Position numbers and translations under genes: made by a program. DNA of 64,000 nucleotides, taken from NCBI GenBank assembly GCA_038043465.1, contig JBBTBX010000011.1:1-64000 (forward strand), read 5' to 3'. The notes under the pieces are model-generated. The model was not told the DNA's origin. It saw nothing but the letters and a program-made list of their open reading frames with translations, and did not search any database. The DNA is from SXRF01 sp038043465. Lineage in GTDB: Bacteria > Pseudomonadota > Alphaproteobacteria > Rickettsiales > SXRF01. This document shows, one piece after another, positions 8,422-16,134 of the stretch (the first letter of the stretch is position 1; each line of letters starts with the position of its first letter).

Positions 8422-8580
8422 AAAGCCCTTAAGCAAAAATATTATATTTATACCCTGTCAGTATATCAAACTAACATGCTATATCACCACCGGTTTTTTG
8501 TTACATTTTAATTACATAAATAAGAATTATGACAATTCATGGTCAAAAAAATATTATTATATATCAGTCTATTACTAATA

Positions 8581-8937
8581 TTAAGAATTACGCCTGCTGG
8601 CGCGGGCAATCGCAAGTGCCAGTTCGGCAATAACCTGTCCCCTGCTTAGGGATATATTATTTTTATTAGACAAGCTGTTATTTATGGAGTTTTTTGTAGG
8701 GAAAAATGCTGGTTGAGTCGTACTGGCTGGAACATTCCTTGAGGTTGATGAGGAGATTAAATCAGAAATCAACTCATTTTGTTTATTATTTTCAATTTTT
8801 ATTGCAGAATTATCAGTCTGCCCACCATTTATTGACATCTGCAATAATTGCTGCAACATTCTCTCAAGACGTAATATACGATTTTTGAGTGAATTATCTG
8901 TATATGTATTTTTATTCTTTGTAATTTGCATATTCAT
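8581..8937 (-). CDS. Small hypothetical coiled-coil protein
   Basis: A 118-residue, Asn/Ser/Gln-rich protein. A short leucine-rich helix near the N-terminus (LKNRILRLERMLQQLLQM) could form a coiled coil. The middle is low in complexity and the end (GQVIAELALAIARASRRNS) is an amphipathic helix. The ATG at 8937 has CAGGA upstream; the frame extends further to 9228 but would then overlap the oppositely directed gene at 8996. No family recognised. Confidence 0.5.
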   Translation of the reverse strand: MNMQITKNKNTYTDNSLKNRILRLERMLQQLLQMSINGGQTDNSAIKIENNKQNELISDLISSSTSRNVPASTTQPAFFPTKNSINNSLSNKNNISLSRGQVIAELALAIARASRRNS

Positions 8938-8995
8938 TTGATATATCCTGAAAATCTTTTTAGTTTTATTTAGCGATGATTGAAGTGTAAGAATA

Positions 8996-9451
8996 ATGCC
9001 GTTTAAGATACATTTATTGGTAATATCGGGAATAATAATAATGGTATTTATTATTTCCAAGGTTCTTATCGCAAATAAGATTGAAACCGAACAGTCTGCT
9101 TTGACTACTATTGTCAAAAAATCACCATACAGCATAACAATAGAGAATGCCAGTTGGGGTATGAATTGCCAAAATTTCCCACAGCCTGAACGTGATGACT
9201 CACAAGGCGGAAATACTATCTCTATCAAGGAGAATAATGTAATCTATCCAATCTCACGTTTATGCAATGGAAATCCTAGATGTGATATAGCAGTTGATTC
9301 AAATTTTCTTGGAGAGCCGATGGTCAGTTGCCCCAAAACATTAGAAGTTGAATATCGCTGTTTTAATATAGACCGTTTGCGCAAAAGCAAAGCTACCGAT
9401 GGAATCTTATCCATAGATTGTGATAAACAATTAATCTCTAATACGCAGTAG
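8996..9451 (+). CDS. Membrane-anchored protein with SUEL-type lectin-like domain
   Basis: A 151-residue protein. Residues 5-26 are a single hydrophobic signal anchor. The remainder resembles galactose/rhamnose-binding SUEL lectin domains: SWGMNCQN, then ISRLCNGNPRCDIAVDSNF, then LEVEYRCF, with cysteines at 58, 90, 96, 112, 122 and 142. The CNGxxxC, GEP and LEVEYRC elements fall in the family order. The domain would face the periplasm or cell surface and bind sugars. It is transcribed against the phage-like genes and only 5 bp separate it from the next gene, so these two form a unit. The lectin assignment comes from motif memory, not a search. Confidence 0.55.
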   Translation: MPFKIHLLVISGIIIMVFIISKVLIANKIETEQSALTTIVKKSPYSITIENASWGMNCQNFPQPERDDSQGGNTISIKENNVIYPISRLCNGNPRCDIAVDSNFLGEPMVSCPKTLEVEYRCFNIDRLRKSKATDGILSIDCDKQLISNTQ

Positions 9452-9456
9452 GCGGC

Positions 9457-10221
9457 ATGAATATTACCGAGTCGGAATTTGCTATGTGGTCACCGCTGAT
9501 GATCACAGCATTTCTTGCCGTCATTGCGTTATATATTTTGAATGAACGGCAGCTGATAAAAAAAATTAGAAAAAAATACGATGCTGAGTTTATAAGAGAA
9601 ATTTCAAAAGCTCAGCGTAGAAGTTATATTATTATTTTTATCGTTACCTCCGCGTTATTTATTATAATAGCAATGTATGATCTACAATTAAGAAAGCTTG
9701 ACGAACAACTTGCAACCCTGGAAGAAGTTATCAGCATTAATGCACAGATAGATACCGAGCAAAAGACTGTTCGGGAGGTTCAGAATGATGATATCATTGA
9801 TGGTTCTGCTGAAGATAAGGATTATTATCCGCCTGTTATAGAAAATAATGATATAGTAGAGCCTGCTCCGGTTGAATTAAAATCTCCGAATTCGATACAG
9901 GATATATTCGGGGGTAACAATTCAAGTAAGTCAATAAGCGATATAAAAACCCGTTATGAAGAACTTTTGGCAACCTACCTGTTGATGGAAAAATGCGGTA
10001 AAATCGGTCAGAATGACTATAGCGTAATCATAATATCACTACAGAAAGAAATGAATGCTATTCAGGCTCCAGCTCGCTTGCAAGATGATACATTGACTGC
10101 CGCCAAAGGTTCATACGAAGAATTATATTCCCAAAGTGACTGTTCAAAACCATCTATAAAAGATACGGAACAACAGTATAATTCCTATATACAATCATTA
10201 TCGAGAAGGCTGCAGCAATAG
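9457..10221 (+). CDS. Two-transmembrane coiled-coil protein of unknown function
   Basis: A 254-residue protein. Hydrophobic segments lie at about 10-27 (WSPLMITAFLAVIALYIL) and 56-72 (YIIIFIVTSALFIIIAM). A basic cytoplasmic loop rich in Lys/Arg lies between them, followed by a coiled-coil-like helix (LRKLDEQLATLEEVIS). The acidic C-terminal region has two cysteines (KCGK, DCSK). It begins 5 bp after the lectin-like gene, with TAGGCGGC before the ATG. Its stop codon abuts the stop of the converging DUF3168 gene exactly. No family recognised; it may hold the lectin-like partner in the envelope. Confidence 0.65.
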   Translation: MNITESEFAMWSPLMITAFLAVIALYILNERQLIKKIRKKYDAEFIREISKAQRRSYIIIFIVTSALFIIIAMYDLQLRKLDEQLATLEEVISINAQIDTEQKTVREVQNDDIIDGSAEDKDYYPPVIENNDIVEPAPVELKSPNSIQDIFGGNNSSKSISDIKTRYEELLATYLLMEKCGKIGQNDYSVIIISLQKEMNAIQAPARLQDDTLTAAKGSYEELYSQSDCSKPSIKDTEQQYNSYIQSLSRRLQQ

Positions 10222-10626
10222 CTAATTACTATATAAAATTATCATCAAATCTATAGTTCCTTGGTAAGTCCGACCGTCATTTTCCAATTCTATAGAGCTT
10301 TCAATAAATTCCATAGACACAAATGTTTGACCTGACACATTTATGCTGTTGTTATGCAGCACTCCCTCAATAATACCCATTATATCAGCGGTTTGTTTTT
10401 TGCCAGCTTCGCGGCTGAATACATTAATTCTTATTCTATGTTCGATTCCATTTTTTGCCAGATTAGCTATATTATCTGCCCTGATATCGCCGATTATTAC
10501 CAATGGAAATGTAGTATCCTGAGGAACCTGGTCGAATACTCCGCTTACAGCGGACATTAGCGAACTATTGGCTGTCAGCTTTTCGTATATAGCTTTTTGT
10601 ACGTTATAATAATTTAAAATAGACAT
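10222..10626 (-). CDS. DUF3168 tail terminator protein (GTA g8-like)
   Basis: A 134-residue protein of the DUF3168 family. It begins SILNYYNVQKAIYEKLTAN, followed by VFDQVPQDTTFPLVIIGDI and the HRIRINVFSREAGKKQTADI core. In siphophages and GTAs it caps the tail tube and joins it to the head connector. The ATG at 10626 has GGGGT upstream; a TTG at 10638 is weaker. It follows the head-tail adaptor gene closely, as in GTAs. The major tail protein gene expected next is absent, and opposite-strand genes begin there instead. Confidence 0.85.
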   Translation of the reverse strand: MSILNYYNVQKAIYEKLTANSSLMSAVSGVFDQVPQDTTFPLVIIGDIRADNIANLAKNGIEHRIRINVFSREAGKKQTADIMGIIEGVLHNNSINVSGQTFVSMEFIESSIELENDGRTYQGTIDLMIILYSN

Positions 10627-10640
10627 ATAATACCCCAATT

Positions 10641-10994
10641 TTATGCTGCTACGCCTTCTTCAGCCAACAATTCAAGAATTTCATTATTTTCATCCTTATT
10701 GAAAACAGCGCGAATATTAAAAATTCTGTTTTCAAATGTCAGGCGCATCGCTGCAGTAATTCCAGCCCTGTATCTGATAGTGATTTTATGGGTTATCTCT
10801 GCTTGAATTTTACCTGCGAAGAATTTTTCCTGACCATAAGATTTTATATTTGCAGAACTGATCTCTGCCCATAAATCTGCCACATTCTGCCAGGAACGAA
10901 CATATCCCCCTGCCCCGTCACCAGTGTTGATTTCCTGTTGCAGAGTAACGCGGTGACGCAAGCTGCTGCTGGTGTTTTTGTTGTTTCTTATCAT
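10641..10994 (-). CDS. Phage head-tail adaptor/stopper (GTA g7-like)
   Basis: A 117-residue protein of the SPP1 gp16-like head-tail joining family (Phage_H_T_join). The signature LRHRVTLQQEINTGDGAGG is followed by VADLWAEISSANIKSYGQEK, then ITIRYRAGITAAMRLTFENR and FNIRAVFN. It closes the head connector. The start overlaps the end of the upstream connector gene by 4 bp (ATGA), showing the ancestral operon is intact here. Confidence 0.92.
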   Translation of the reverse strand: MIRNNKNTSSSLRHRVTLQQEINTGDGAGGYVRSWQNVADLWAEISSANIKSYGQEKFFAGKIQAEITHKITIRYRAGITAAMRLTFENRIFNIRAVFNKDENNEILELLAEEGVAA

Positions 10995-11542
10995 AACAAC
11001 ACTCCACGAAAAGGAGCATATAATGCACTGACTTGTGCTGGTAATTTGGTTTGTCCCAGCAATCCGCGCTCATCATACATCGCAGCTATATGCGCTAATA
11101 TTCCATATTTAATCGGCGAAGGTATTTGTGATGCAGTTCCGTATCCGGTATTGTAGGCTATTTCTATAGAAAATCCGCTTACGTAATTATCAAAAAGCAG
11201 CTTGGTTTTAGCGGCATTAAGGTAATAATTTGTTGCTGAAATTGTCTGAGTTGTGGCATCACGGTTTACCACAACAACGCTGGCAACGCTAACAACCGGC
11301 GGCATTGGCAAGTCAACTTCACTGTCTAAGTAATCATTATAAACCAGCTTCCATGTCTGGCTGATTAGTGATGATTTTAGCCATGATTCCGCACTCATTC
11401 TGGCAGCGACAATAATATCCGAAATCAGGCTGTCTTCGCTGCTTGAATCCACGCGCAGATACAATTTAGCTTCGGCAAGTGTAACAGGTTCGCTGGCAGG
11501 CGCAGTTATCCTCTCCAGCCGTCTTTCACGGTTGTTTGACAT
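10991..11542 (-). CDS. Phage head-tail connector protein (GTA g6-like)
   Basis: A 183-residue member of the phage gp6-like connector family. It carries PVTLAEAKLYLRVDSSSEDS near the N-terminus, the DIIVAARMSAESWLKSSLI helix, and a C-terminal helix (IKYGILAHIAAMYDERG). It binds below the portal. The start at 11542 has AGAGGA upstream; the frame continues to 11653 only through a palindromic repeat. The connector-adaptor-DUF3168 trio is the one uninterrupted part of the phage-like cluster. Confidence 0.9.
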   Translation of the reverse strand: MSNNRERRLERITAPASEPVTLAEAKLYLRVDSSSEDSLISDIIVAARMSAESWLKSSLISQTWKLVYNDYLDSEVDLPMPPVVSVASVVVVNRDATTQTISATNYYLNAAKTKLLFDNYVSGFSIEIAYNTGYGTASQIPSPIKYGILAHIAAMYDERGLLGQTKLPAQVSALYAPFRGVLL

Positions 11543-11584
11543 ATATTCCTCTTGATTTTGTAATCCTGCGGGCGGTGTAATCGC

Positions 11585-11623
11585 AGCGCAGGATCTGTTT
11601 ATAATTGCACGAGATCCTGCGCT
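11585..11623. repeat. Perfect 12-nt inverted repeat within a larger repeat region
   Basis: Arms AGCGCAGGATCT and AGATCCTGCGCT enclose a 15-base loop. The flanks (11568-11650) resemble palindromic family B in organisation but not in exact sequence. The element forms the last codons of the small gene ending at 11599 and the upstream part of the open frame before the connector gene. Confidence 0.7.
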
Positions 11624-11778
11624 AGTGCTTCGCACTCCACAGGATGACGGCATACTCCAATGCGTATAAAATACGCACCTAACGAATCAGCGACTTCATA
11701 ATGATGATTTTCTAAAAACCGGCGCACAACAAACCCATCCTCGCTGCCATAGCGAGTGTGGAGCATGAATATTTGCAT
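11599..11778 (-). CDS. Small phage-associated protein (59 aa)
   Basis: A 59-residue frame with a good ribosome site (AGGAAATC before ATG). It begins MQIFMLHTRYGSEDGFVVRR and continues FLENHHYEVADSLGAYFIRI. Basic/aromatic composition and a YEVADSLGAYFIRIG-type segment recall the very small proteins encoded between capsid and connector genes in HK97-like clusters. The last 15 or so residues come from a palindromic repeat that has run into the gene, so the original C-terminus is probably changed. It directly precedes the connector gene. Confidence 0.55.
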   Translation of the reverse strand: MQIFMLHTRYGSEDGFVVRRFLENHHYEVADSLGAYFIRIGVCRHPVECEALAQDLVQL

Positions 11779-11810
11779 GATTTCCTAATTATTAAAAACT
11801 ATCTTTGAAA

Positions 11811-12617
11811 TTAACTCTTGGAAGGAGCATAGACTTTAGCATCACCGCTAAGTACATCCATAATTGCATGTTTAGTTTTTGGAGATGGCATTGCCCAATC
11901 TTTAGTGTGTTTACCCGCAATCGCAACGCCACCAGCCATCATACCAAGAGCATTAGGAACTTCCCATACCATTGCCATGGAAGCAACTTCTTTTGCTTTC
12001 TTGTGACTCATACCTAATTTTTCTAAGGTTGATGCCATCTTATCAATATGTTCATCTGTAAATTTTGATGCTGTGGTGTTTAAATAAATAAGTGAGCCAA
12101 TATGCACGGCTTCATCAGCCAACATTATCATGTTAGCATCGCGTGTAGAACCAAGTATTGGAATATAAGAATACGCTTTATCCCAAAATGTAGCATTAGA
12201 TGCAGATGGCTTACTACGATCGACACCAGTCCATTTATTGATTTTACTACGGGCAAAAAATTTAACGCCTAATGAAATTAAATAAGCTGAACCAAAAACA
12301 AAAACTCCTCTGGCTAATCTGCAGGCGCGTTCTTCACGCGACTTTGTTTCATCAGCCTGGCATTCCTGTAGATGGCATTTGGCAAGATTTTTTTCAATAG
12401 TATCAAGATAAGGTTCTATAACCACTTTAGCGATAGCATTAGTCGCTTTGTCCATAATTTTTTGAGGGATTACCTTATCAAAAATAGCAACTACACCAAG
12501 AGAAACCCCCATTGATGCAAGTTCAGCAGCAGCAAATCCACCTGATTCCAGACCGATATTCTTCCTGACGGTTCTTATTTCAAAGCCTGTTCTAGGTTTA
12601 AGGTTATAATCAGTCAC
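11811..12617 (-). CDS. Unknown 268-residue protein with hydrophobic segments
   Basis: No family recognised. Hydrophobic stretches lie near 26-44 (FAAAELASMGVSLGVVAIF), 146-160 and 226-240 (ALGMMAGGVAIAG), separated by basic helical regions. Two cysteines (KCHLQECQ) and a third (RACRLARG) lie in the middle. It has the same Ala/Gly-rich, partly hydrophobic style as the unknown genes at 4221-8421, but I see no clear alignment with them. It lies alone between the small phage gene and the next unknown gene, inside the head-gene block. Confidence 0.65.
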   Translation of the reverse strand: MTDYNLKPRTGFEIRTVRKNIGLESGGFAAAELASMGVSLGVVAIFDKVIPQKIMDKATNAIAKVVIEPYLDTIEKNLAKCHLQECQADETKSREERACRLARGVFVFGSAYLISLGVKFFARSKINKWTGVDRSKPSASNATFWDKAYSYIPILGSTRDANMIMLADEAVHIGSLIYLNTTASKFTDEHIDKMASTLEKLGMSHKKAKEVASMAMVWEVPNALGMMAGGVAIAGKHTKDWAMPSPKTKHAIMDVLSGDAKVYAPSKS

Positions 12618-12721
12618 TTCAGTACCTTGTTAATAGTTTATACTACCCCATTACAAGATAACACAAATTCAGCGAATTTATGTGACGATTTTGTGAATGT
12701 TGTATGAACAAGGTGGAAAAA

Positions 12722-13123
12722 CTAATCTTCTTCTTTAATATCAGCTATATAGCTTGATATATTGCTGGCAATGTCATTTGCTCCTTGTGGAGAATCAATA
12801 TCCAGCATGGCCTCATGGTTAAAGCCATATTCTTTAGTCATTTTTTCTTTGACTTCTTCAGAAGGCTCACCTGTTCCGGCTTCTATGATAATTCCATAAT
12901 CTTCAGGGTAAAAAGTGCCACTTTTCTGGGCTTCTATAAAGGATTCCAGCTTGTCAGCACGCACGGCAAGATAGGCAAATATCCTCTCGCCATCCGGGTT
13001 TTCACCACGTACCAGCAGAACACAGACGGTTTTTTCCGCTATAATCTGTTCACTTCTTGTAAGTTTTGACACGATGAACTCCAAGTAACGTTGCCTTAGC
13101 AGTTTATACCAAGGCTTCAGCAT
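12722..13123 (-). CDS. Unknown 133-residue acidic protein
   Basis: A soluble protein with a basic N-terminal helix (MLKPWYKLLRQRYLEFIVSK), a beta-rich core (TVCVLLVRGENPDGERIFAYL) and an acidic C-terminus. There are no membrane segments and no recognised motif. It lies between the post-capsid gene and another unknown gene. The frame is full and plausible, but no homologue comes to mind. Confidence 0.6.
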   Translation of the reverse strand: MLKPWYKLLRQRYLEFIVSKLTRSEQIIAEKTVCVLLVRGENPDGERIFAYLAVRADKLESFIEAQKSGTFYPEDYGIIIEAGTGEPSEEVKEKMTKEYGFNHEAMLDIDSPQGANDIASNISSYIADIKEED

Positions 13124-13174
13124 AAAGCAAGTACCTTAAAAAATTATTAAAACAATGGGTTATATGTATTATCT

Positions 13175-13242
13175 GCCACCCCGCTTTTTATGGCGGGGTC
13201 TGGTTTTTAAGTGCCGGATTCCCCAATAAAAACGGAGTGACA
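13175..13242. repeat. Palindromic repeat family B, copy 1
   Basis: CCACCCCGC ... GGCGGGGTCTGG on the left and CCGGATTCCCC ... ACGGAGTGACA on the right form a long imperfect palindrome matching the copies at 14969 and 34575. It lies in the gap after the post-capsid gene. Confidence 0.7.
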
Positions 13243-13258
13243 AATACGCATATTAACA

Positions 13259-13672
13259 TTATATTACAGGGGTATATGATGCCGAGCCGCGCAACGCCAC
13301 AATAGCTATCGGAGTTCCGTTAGTGTGTGTTCCTGTGGAAGTTGCCACAGCTTTAAGATAGCGTTTATTGCCCTGATAGCCAAAACTATACGATGTGCGG
13401 TCTAATGATGGCGAATTAACCACATTAGTTAAGGACGGGCTATTAAGGTCGGCAGCTACCGTATCGCTATAAGTGCTGTCATCATCACTATGCTGCAATT
13501 TCAATGTCCAGTATACTGAACCGGAAAGTGTATCCCCTGACTGACCGATACTGAAAATAACATTAGCTCCGTTATAGCCCTGCAAGTCGATTGCAGTAGA
13601 AGTTTTAGTAGTTGTGGAAACGACAGGGTTTAGATGCTGTGTAACCAATATATTATGATGTAAATCTCTCAT
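13259..13672 (-). CDS. Small post-capsid phage protein (possible head decoration)
   Basis: A 137-residue beta-rich protein with STAIDLQGYNGANVIFSIG, then LKLQHSDDDSTYSDTVAADL, then SYSFGYQGNKRYLKAVATS. Proteins of this type sit directly after the major capsid gene in many HK97-like phages, and some may decorate the head; that role is inferred. It lies 65 bp downstream of the capsid gene, with a short GC-rich palindrome between. Confidence 0.75.
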   Translation of the reverse strand: MRDLHHNILVTQHLNPVVSTTTKTSTAIDLQGYNGANVIFSIGQSGDTLSGSVYWTLKLQHSDDDSTYSDTVAADLNSPSLTNVVNSPSLDRTSYSFGYQGNKRYLKAVATSTGTHTNGTPIAIVALRGSASYTPVI

Positions 13673-13696
13673 ATTTTTATCCTTTTCAAAATAATT

Positions 13697-13729
13697 CCCT
13701 CTCCCAATGGGAGAGGGTTAGGGTGAGGG
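13697..13729. repeat. Short palindrome with GAGGG/AGGGTGAGGG tail
   Basis: CCCTCTCCC-AAT-GGGAGAGGG is a perfect 9-nt-arm hairpin followed by TTAGGGTGAGGG. It lies directly downstream of the capsid stop codon and could end or attenuate transcription. The motif is a common bacterial intergenic repeat. Confidence 0.6.
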
Positions 13730-13737
13730 CATTGCAA

Positions 13738-14931
13738 CTAAGCCAATTTCATCAGCTTTATTGCTTCATAATTCACCACATCGCCGCCAACACGCTTGGT
13801 TGCGTAGAATTTGACGAATGGTTTTTCGGTGAATGGATCGCGCAGAATATTGATGCCTTTGCGGTCAACAATCTGATAAGCGGCCTGAAAATCACCAACC
13901 GCAATAGAAAGCGAATTTGCGGCGGCAACAGGCATATCAGCTGCCATATGCACTGGCACTCCCATAAGCGTATCAGGGCTACCTGCCGCAAGACCAGGTT
14001 GCCACATATATTGATTGGTGGTTGCCTGTTTAAGGAGGCGTACCGACTGCACAACAGTACGGTTCATCAGGAAATTCGCGCGTTTGCTGTAAGCATCTTT
14101 CAAGGCATAAAACAAATTGATAATAGCATCGGCAGTTACTGCCCCACTACTACCCGAGTTTACCTGCTGAATCTGTCCCCAATTGGTGCCAGATGCATAA
14201 GTCAATATGCCGCGTGGCTGTCCAACACCATTACCGCTAATAAAAGCAGTATTTTCTTTACGGCTGAAAATGTCGGCAATTTTACCTGATAACCAGCTTT
14301 CAATGTCAATCGCTGAGTCATCCACAAGTTTTTGTGTAGCTTTTGGTTGTGCATATAATTCATGGGTTGGAATATTTCTTTTAGCAAGGGTTGGTGAGCT
14401 GGTTTCAGTAATTGTACCAGTTTCTGAAGTCCATCCAGCGGCTGCCTGGTCATGGTCATCAATAAGCTCGAGCGCATCAGAAGAAATAGTTTCTACTGCT
14501 GCTAACTGACGCATTGGTGATGTTTCAAAAATTGACTGCACAATTTTTGATGACATGTGTGGAGTAACTAAATATCCGCCGTCAGGATCCGAACCAACTG
14601 AAAGGGCTTTGGTCTGCAACATTTCCAGACCGCCATCCATACCTTTACGCAGATAATTGCGGAAGGCTTTGCTATATTCGCTGTGCGAAGCGGTGGATTT
14701 TACATTGATGTCATCTCCCAAAACTGGGCGGTTATAGACAGTTTCAATAGTATCAAGGCGGGATTTATAATTATCCAGTGCCATGCTGATATTATTCAAA
14801 TGCTCGTTATAAAGCGGGTCGGCATTGCCTTTGCGTTCGATTTCATTCAACCGCGCATCATTTATTTGCTTAAATTGTTCCCACGCATTGCCAAGCGAGG
14901 CAACGCGATCTGTAATTTCGCTTATACTCAT
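13738..14931 (-). CDS. HK97-family major capsid protein (GTA g5-like)
   Basis: A 397-residue HK97-fold capsid protein. The N-terminal 100 residues are helical and charged, as in scaffold (delta) domains. The mature core begins near KALSVGSDPDGGYLVTPHMS, followed by SGNGVGQPRGILTYASG, then LMGVPVHMAADMP and the C-terminal VGGDVVNYEAIKLMKLA. It forms the head shell. The ATG at 14931 has AAGGA at good spacing. In GTAs it directly follows the prohead protease; here a two-gene cassette and a family B palindrome separate them. Confidence 0.95.
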   Translation of the reverse strand: MSISEITDRVASLGNAWEQFKQINDARLNEIERKGNADPLYNEHLNNISMALDNYKSRLDTIETVYNRPVLGDDINVKSTASHSEYSKAFRNYLRKGMDGGLEMLQTKALSVGSDPDGGYLVTPHMSSKIVQSIFETSPMRQLAAVETISSDALELIDDHDQAAAGWTSETGTITETSSPTLAKRNIPTHELYAQPKATQKLVDDSAIDIESWLSGKIADIFSRKENTAFISGNGVGQPRGILTYASGTNWGQIQQVNSGSSGAVTADAIINLFYALKDAYSKRANFLMNRTVVQSVRLLKQATTNQYMWQPGLAAGSPDTLMGVPVHMAADMPVAAANSLSIAVGDFQAAYQIVDRKGINILRDPFTEKPFVKFYATKRVGGDVVNYEAIKLMKLA

Positions 14932-14968
14932 ATTTTTTTCCTTATTGTTGATTGTTATTATGCGGTTT

Positions 14969-15054
14969 GTCACCCCGCACTTGTTGCGGGGTCTGGGGCT
15001 ACAACCACAGTCATTGAATTTTTCTCCAGATCCCGCAATAAATGCGGGATGACA
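14969..15054. repeat. Palindromic repeat family B, copy 2
   Basis: GTCACCCCGCACTTGTTGCG leads into GGGTCTGGGGC; the right half is CCAGATCCCGC ... GCGGGATGACA. The left half and the internal AACCACAG are shared with the copy at 34575. It lies between the capsid start and the orphaned protease tail. Confidence 0.8.
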
Positions 15055-15058
15055 GTTT

Positions 15059-15150
15059 TTACTGATGCAACACCCCTATCGCCCTATCCAAAGCCTCAGA
15101 TAACTTAAGCAATTGTGCTGGAGGAATTGCCTGTTTTACTACTGTGATTT
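15059..15150 (-). pseudogene. Orphan 3' end of the prohead protease gene (direct repeat A)
   Basis: On the minus strand this stretch encodes ITVVKQAIPPAQLLKLSEAL, then DRAIGVLHQ and a stop. It is nearly the C-terminus of the intact protease gene at 16935-17498. The 70 bases 15081-15150 match 16957-17026 at 67 positions by my count, and similarity stops abruptly at 15150. It appears to be the original gene end, cut off by insertion of the TcmP/DUF5131 cassette. The cassette brought or recreated a second protease tail. Confidence 0.85.
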
Positions 15151-16110
15151 AATTTTTGGTTTAAAACCAAACATACTAAAGCCCAAAGCTTTATTATGAA
15201 TAAAAAGATTATGTTTATCAGAATACAATTTCATCATTTTGTTTCTCGTTTTTATTTGTGTTGATAAGTGCAATAACCAATAACGACGATTACTTTGATT
15301 TGAAACAATGAAACATGGAGCACAATTTAATGTTCCCAATATCTTATTAATCCTTTTTAGTATTTTATGCTCTGCAATTAAACGCCAAGTCGCCTTATCA
15401 CTGATTTTTTCTTTCAATGAAGTGAGTAAAATAATATCTTTTTTGGAAAGTAAACTGTATTTCTCCTTTTGTACTCCGCTTACACATTTATAGAATTGAG
15501 GAGTATCAGTTATATAATTTACCAAAGAACCAACTGCAAATGTAAGCAATACCTCTGCATTATAAAAATTGATAAATATATTTTTAATTATATGCAGTGG
15601 TACATCTTTGTACCCATACTGATCTAAAAGAAATAAAACTCTACCATTACGATGTTTTATAATTTCTGTAAGTCCAGAAAGAATATTAGAAAATGAACCA
15701 TTCAATAGAAAAATATGTTCACCAATTAATTTACCATATCCATTTTTATGTAATTGCTTCCTAAGGAAATCTAAAGCATCTTTACTCTTATCAATGAAAT
15801 AATAAACAACGTCTATGTAGTATTTTTTTCCAGTCTTATTTTTTATTTCTTTTTCGATTTTCTGAATGATTTTTAAAAAAATAAATGGAGAACCAAAGTA
15901 TAATTTCTTTGATCCGTTGACCCTATAAACACCACCACCAGAAAATCCATCAATAATTGTGATTTTTAAACTATTAGGAGACGAAGTTGCAATAAAATTG
16001 CGTACATATAGCTCAATATAATCCTCTATGATTGCATGTTTTATCAAACTATGTGATTGCAAAATAGGTGGACTGCGCGAGTTTGCCCAGTCATAATGTT
16101 TATATGGCAT
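15139..16110 (-). CDS. tcmP: TcmP family (three-Cys-motif partner) protein
   Basis: A 323-residue protein with a Rossmann-like, methyltransferase-type layout. IIDGFSGGGVYRV (about 52-64) is the glycine-rich loop, YYFIDKSKDALDFL the acidic second strand, and FLLDQYGYKDVP (about 160-171) the catalytic-type strand. This fits the three-Cys-motif partner family, a partner of the DUF5131 protein encoded just upstream (24-bp gap). The biochemical activity of the pair is not known to me. TAGGAAATCGC precedes the ATG. Its last codons and stop (KSQ, stop) are formed from the duplicated protease tail, so the C-terminus arose at the insertion junction. Confidence 0.8.
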   Translation of the reverse strand: MPYKHYDWANSRSPPILQSHSLIKHAIIEDYIELYVRNFIATSSPNSLKITIIDGFSGGGVYRVNGSKKLYFGSPFIFLKIIQKIEKEIKNKTGKKYYIDVVYYFIDKSKDALDFLRKQLHKNGYGKLIGEHIFLLNGSFSNILSGLTEIIKHRNGRVLFLLDQYGYKDVPLHIIKNIFINFYNAEVLLTFAVGSLVNYITDTPQFYKCVSGVQKEKYSLLSKKDIILLTSLKEKISDKATWRLIAEHKILKRINKILGTLNCAPCFIVSNQSNRRYWLLHLSTQIKTRNKMMKLYSDKHNLFIHNKALGFSMFGFKPKIKSQ

Positions 16111-16134
16111 GCGATTTCCTAAAAAATATGGTAA

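Noticed and set aside
8938..9228. Upstream extension of the small gene ending at 8581
   Set aside because: It would overlap the oppositely directed lectin-like gene by over 230 bp and lacks a ribosome site; the ATG at 8937 has CAGGA.
13723..14289. A 188-codon plus-strand frame
   Set aside because: Antisense to the capsid gene, with Cys/His-rich sequence typical of shadows.
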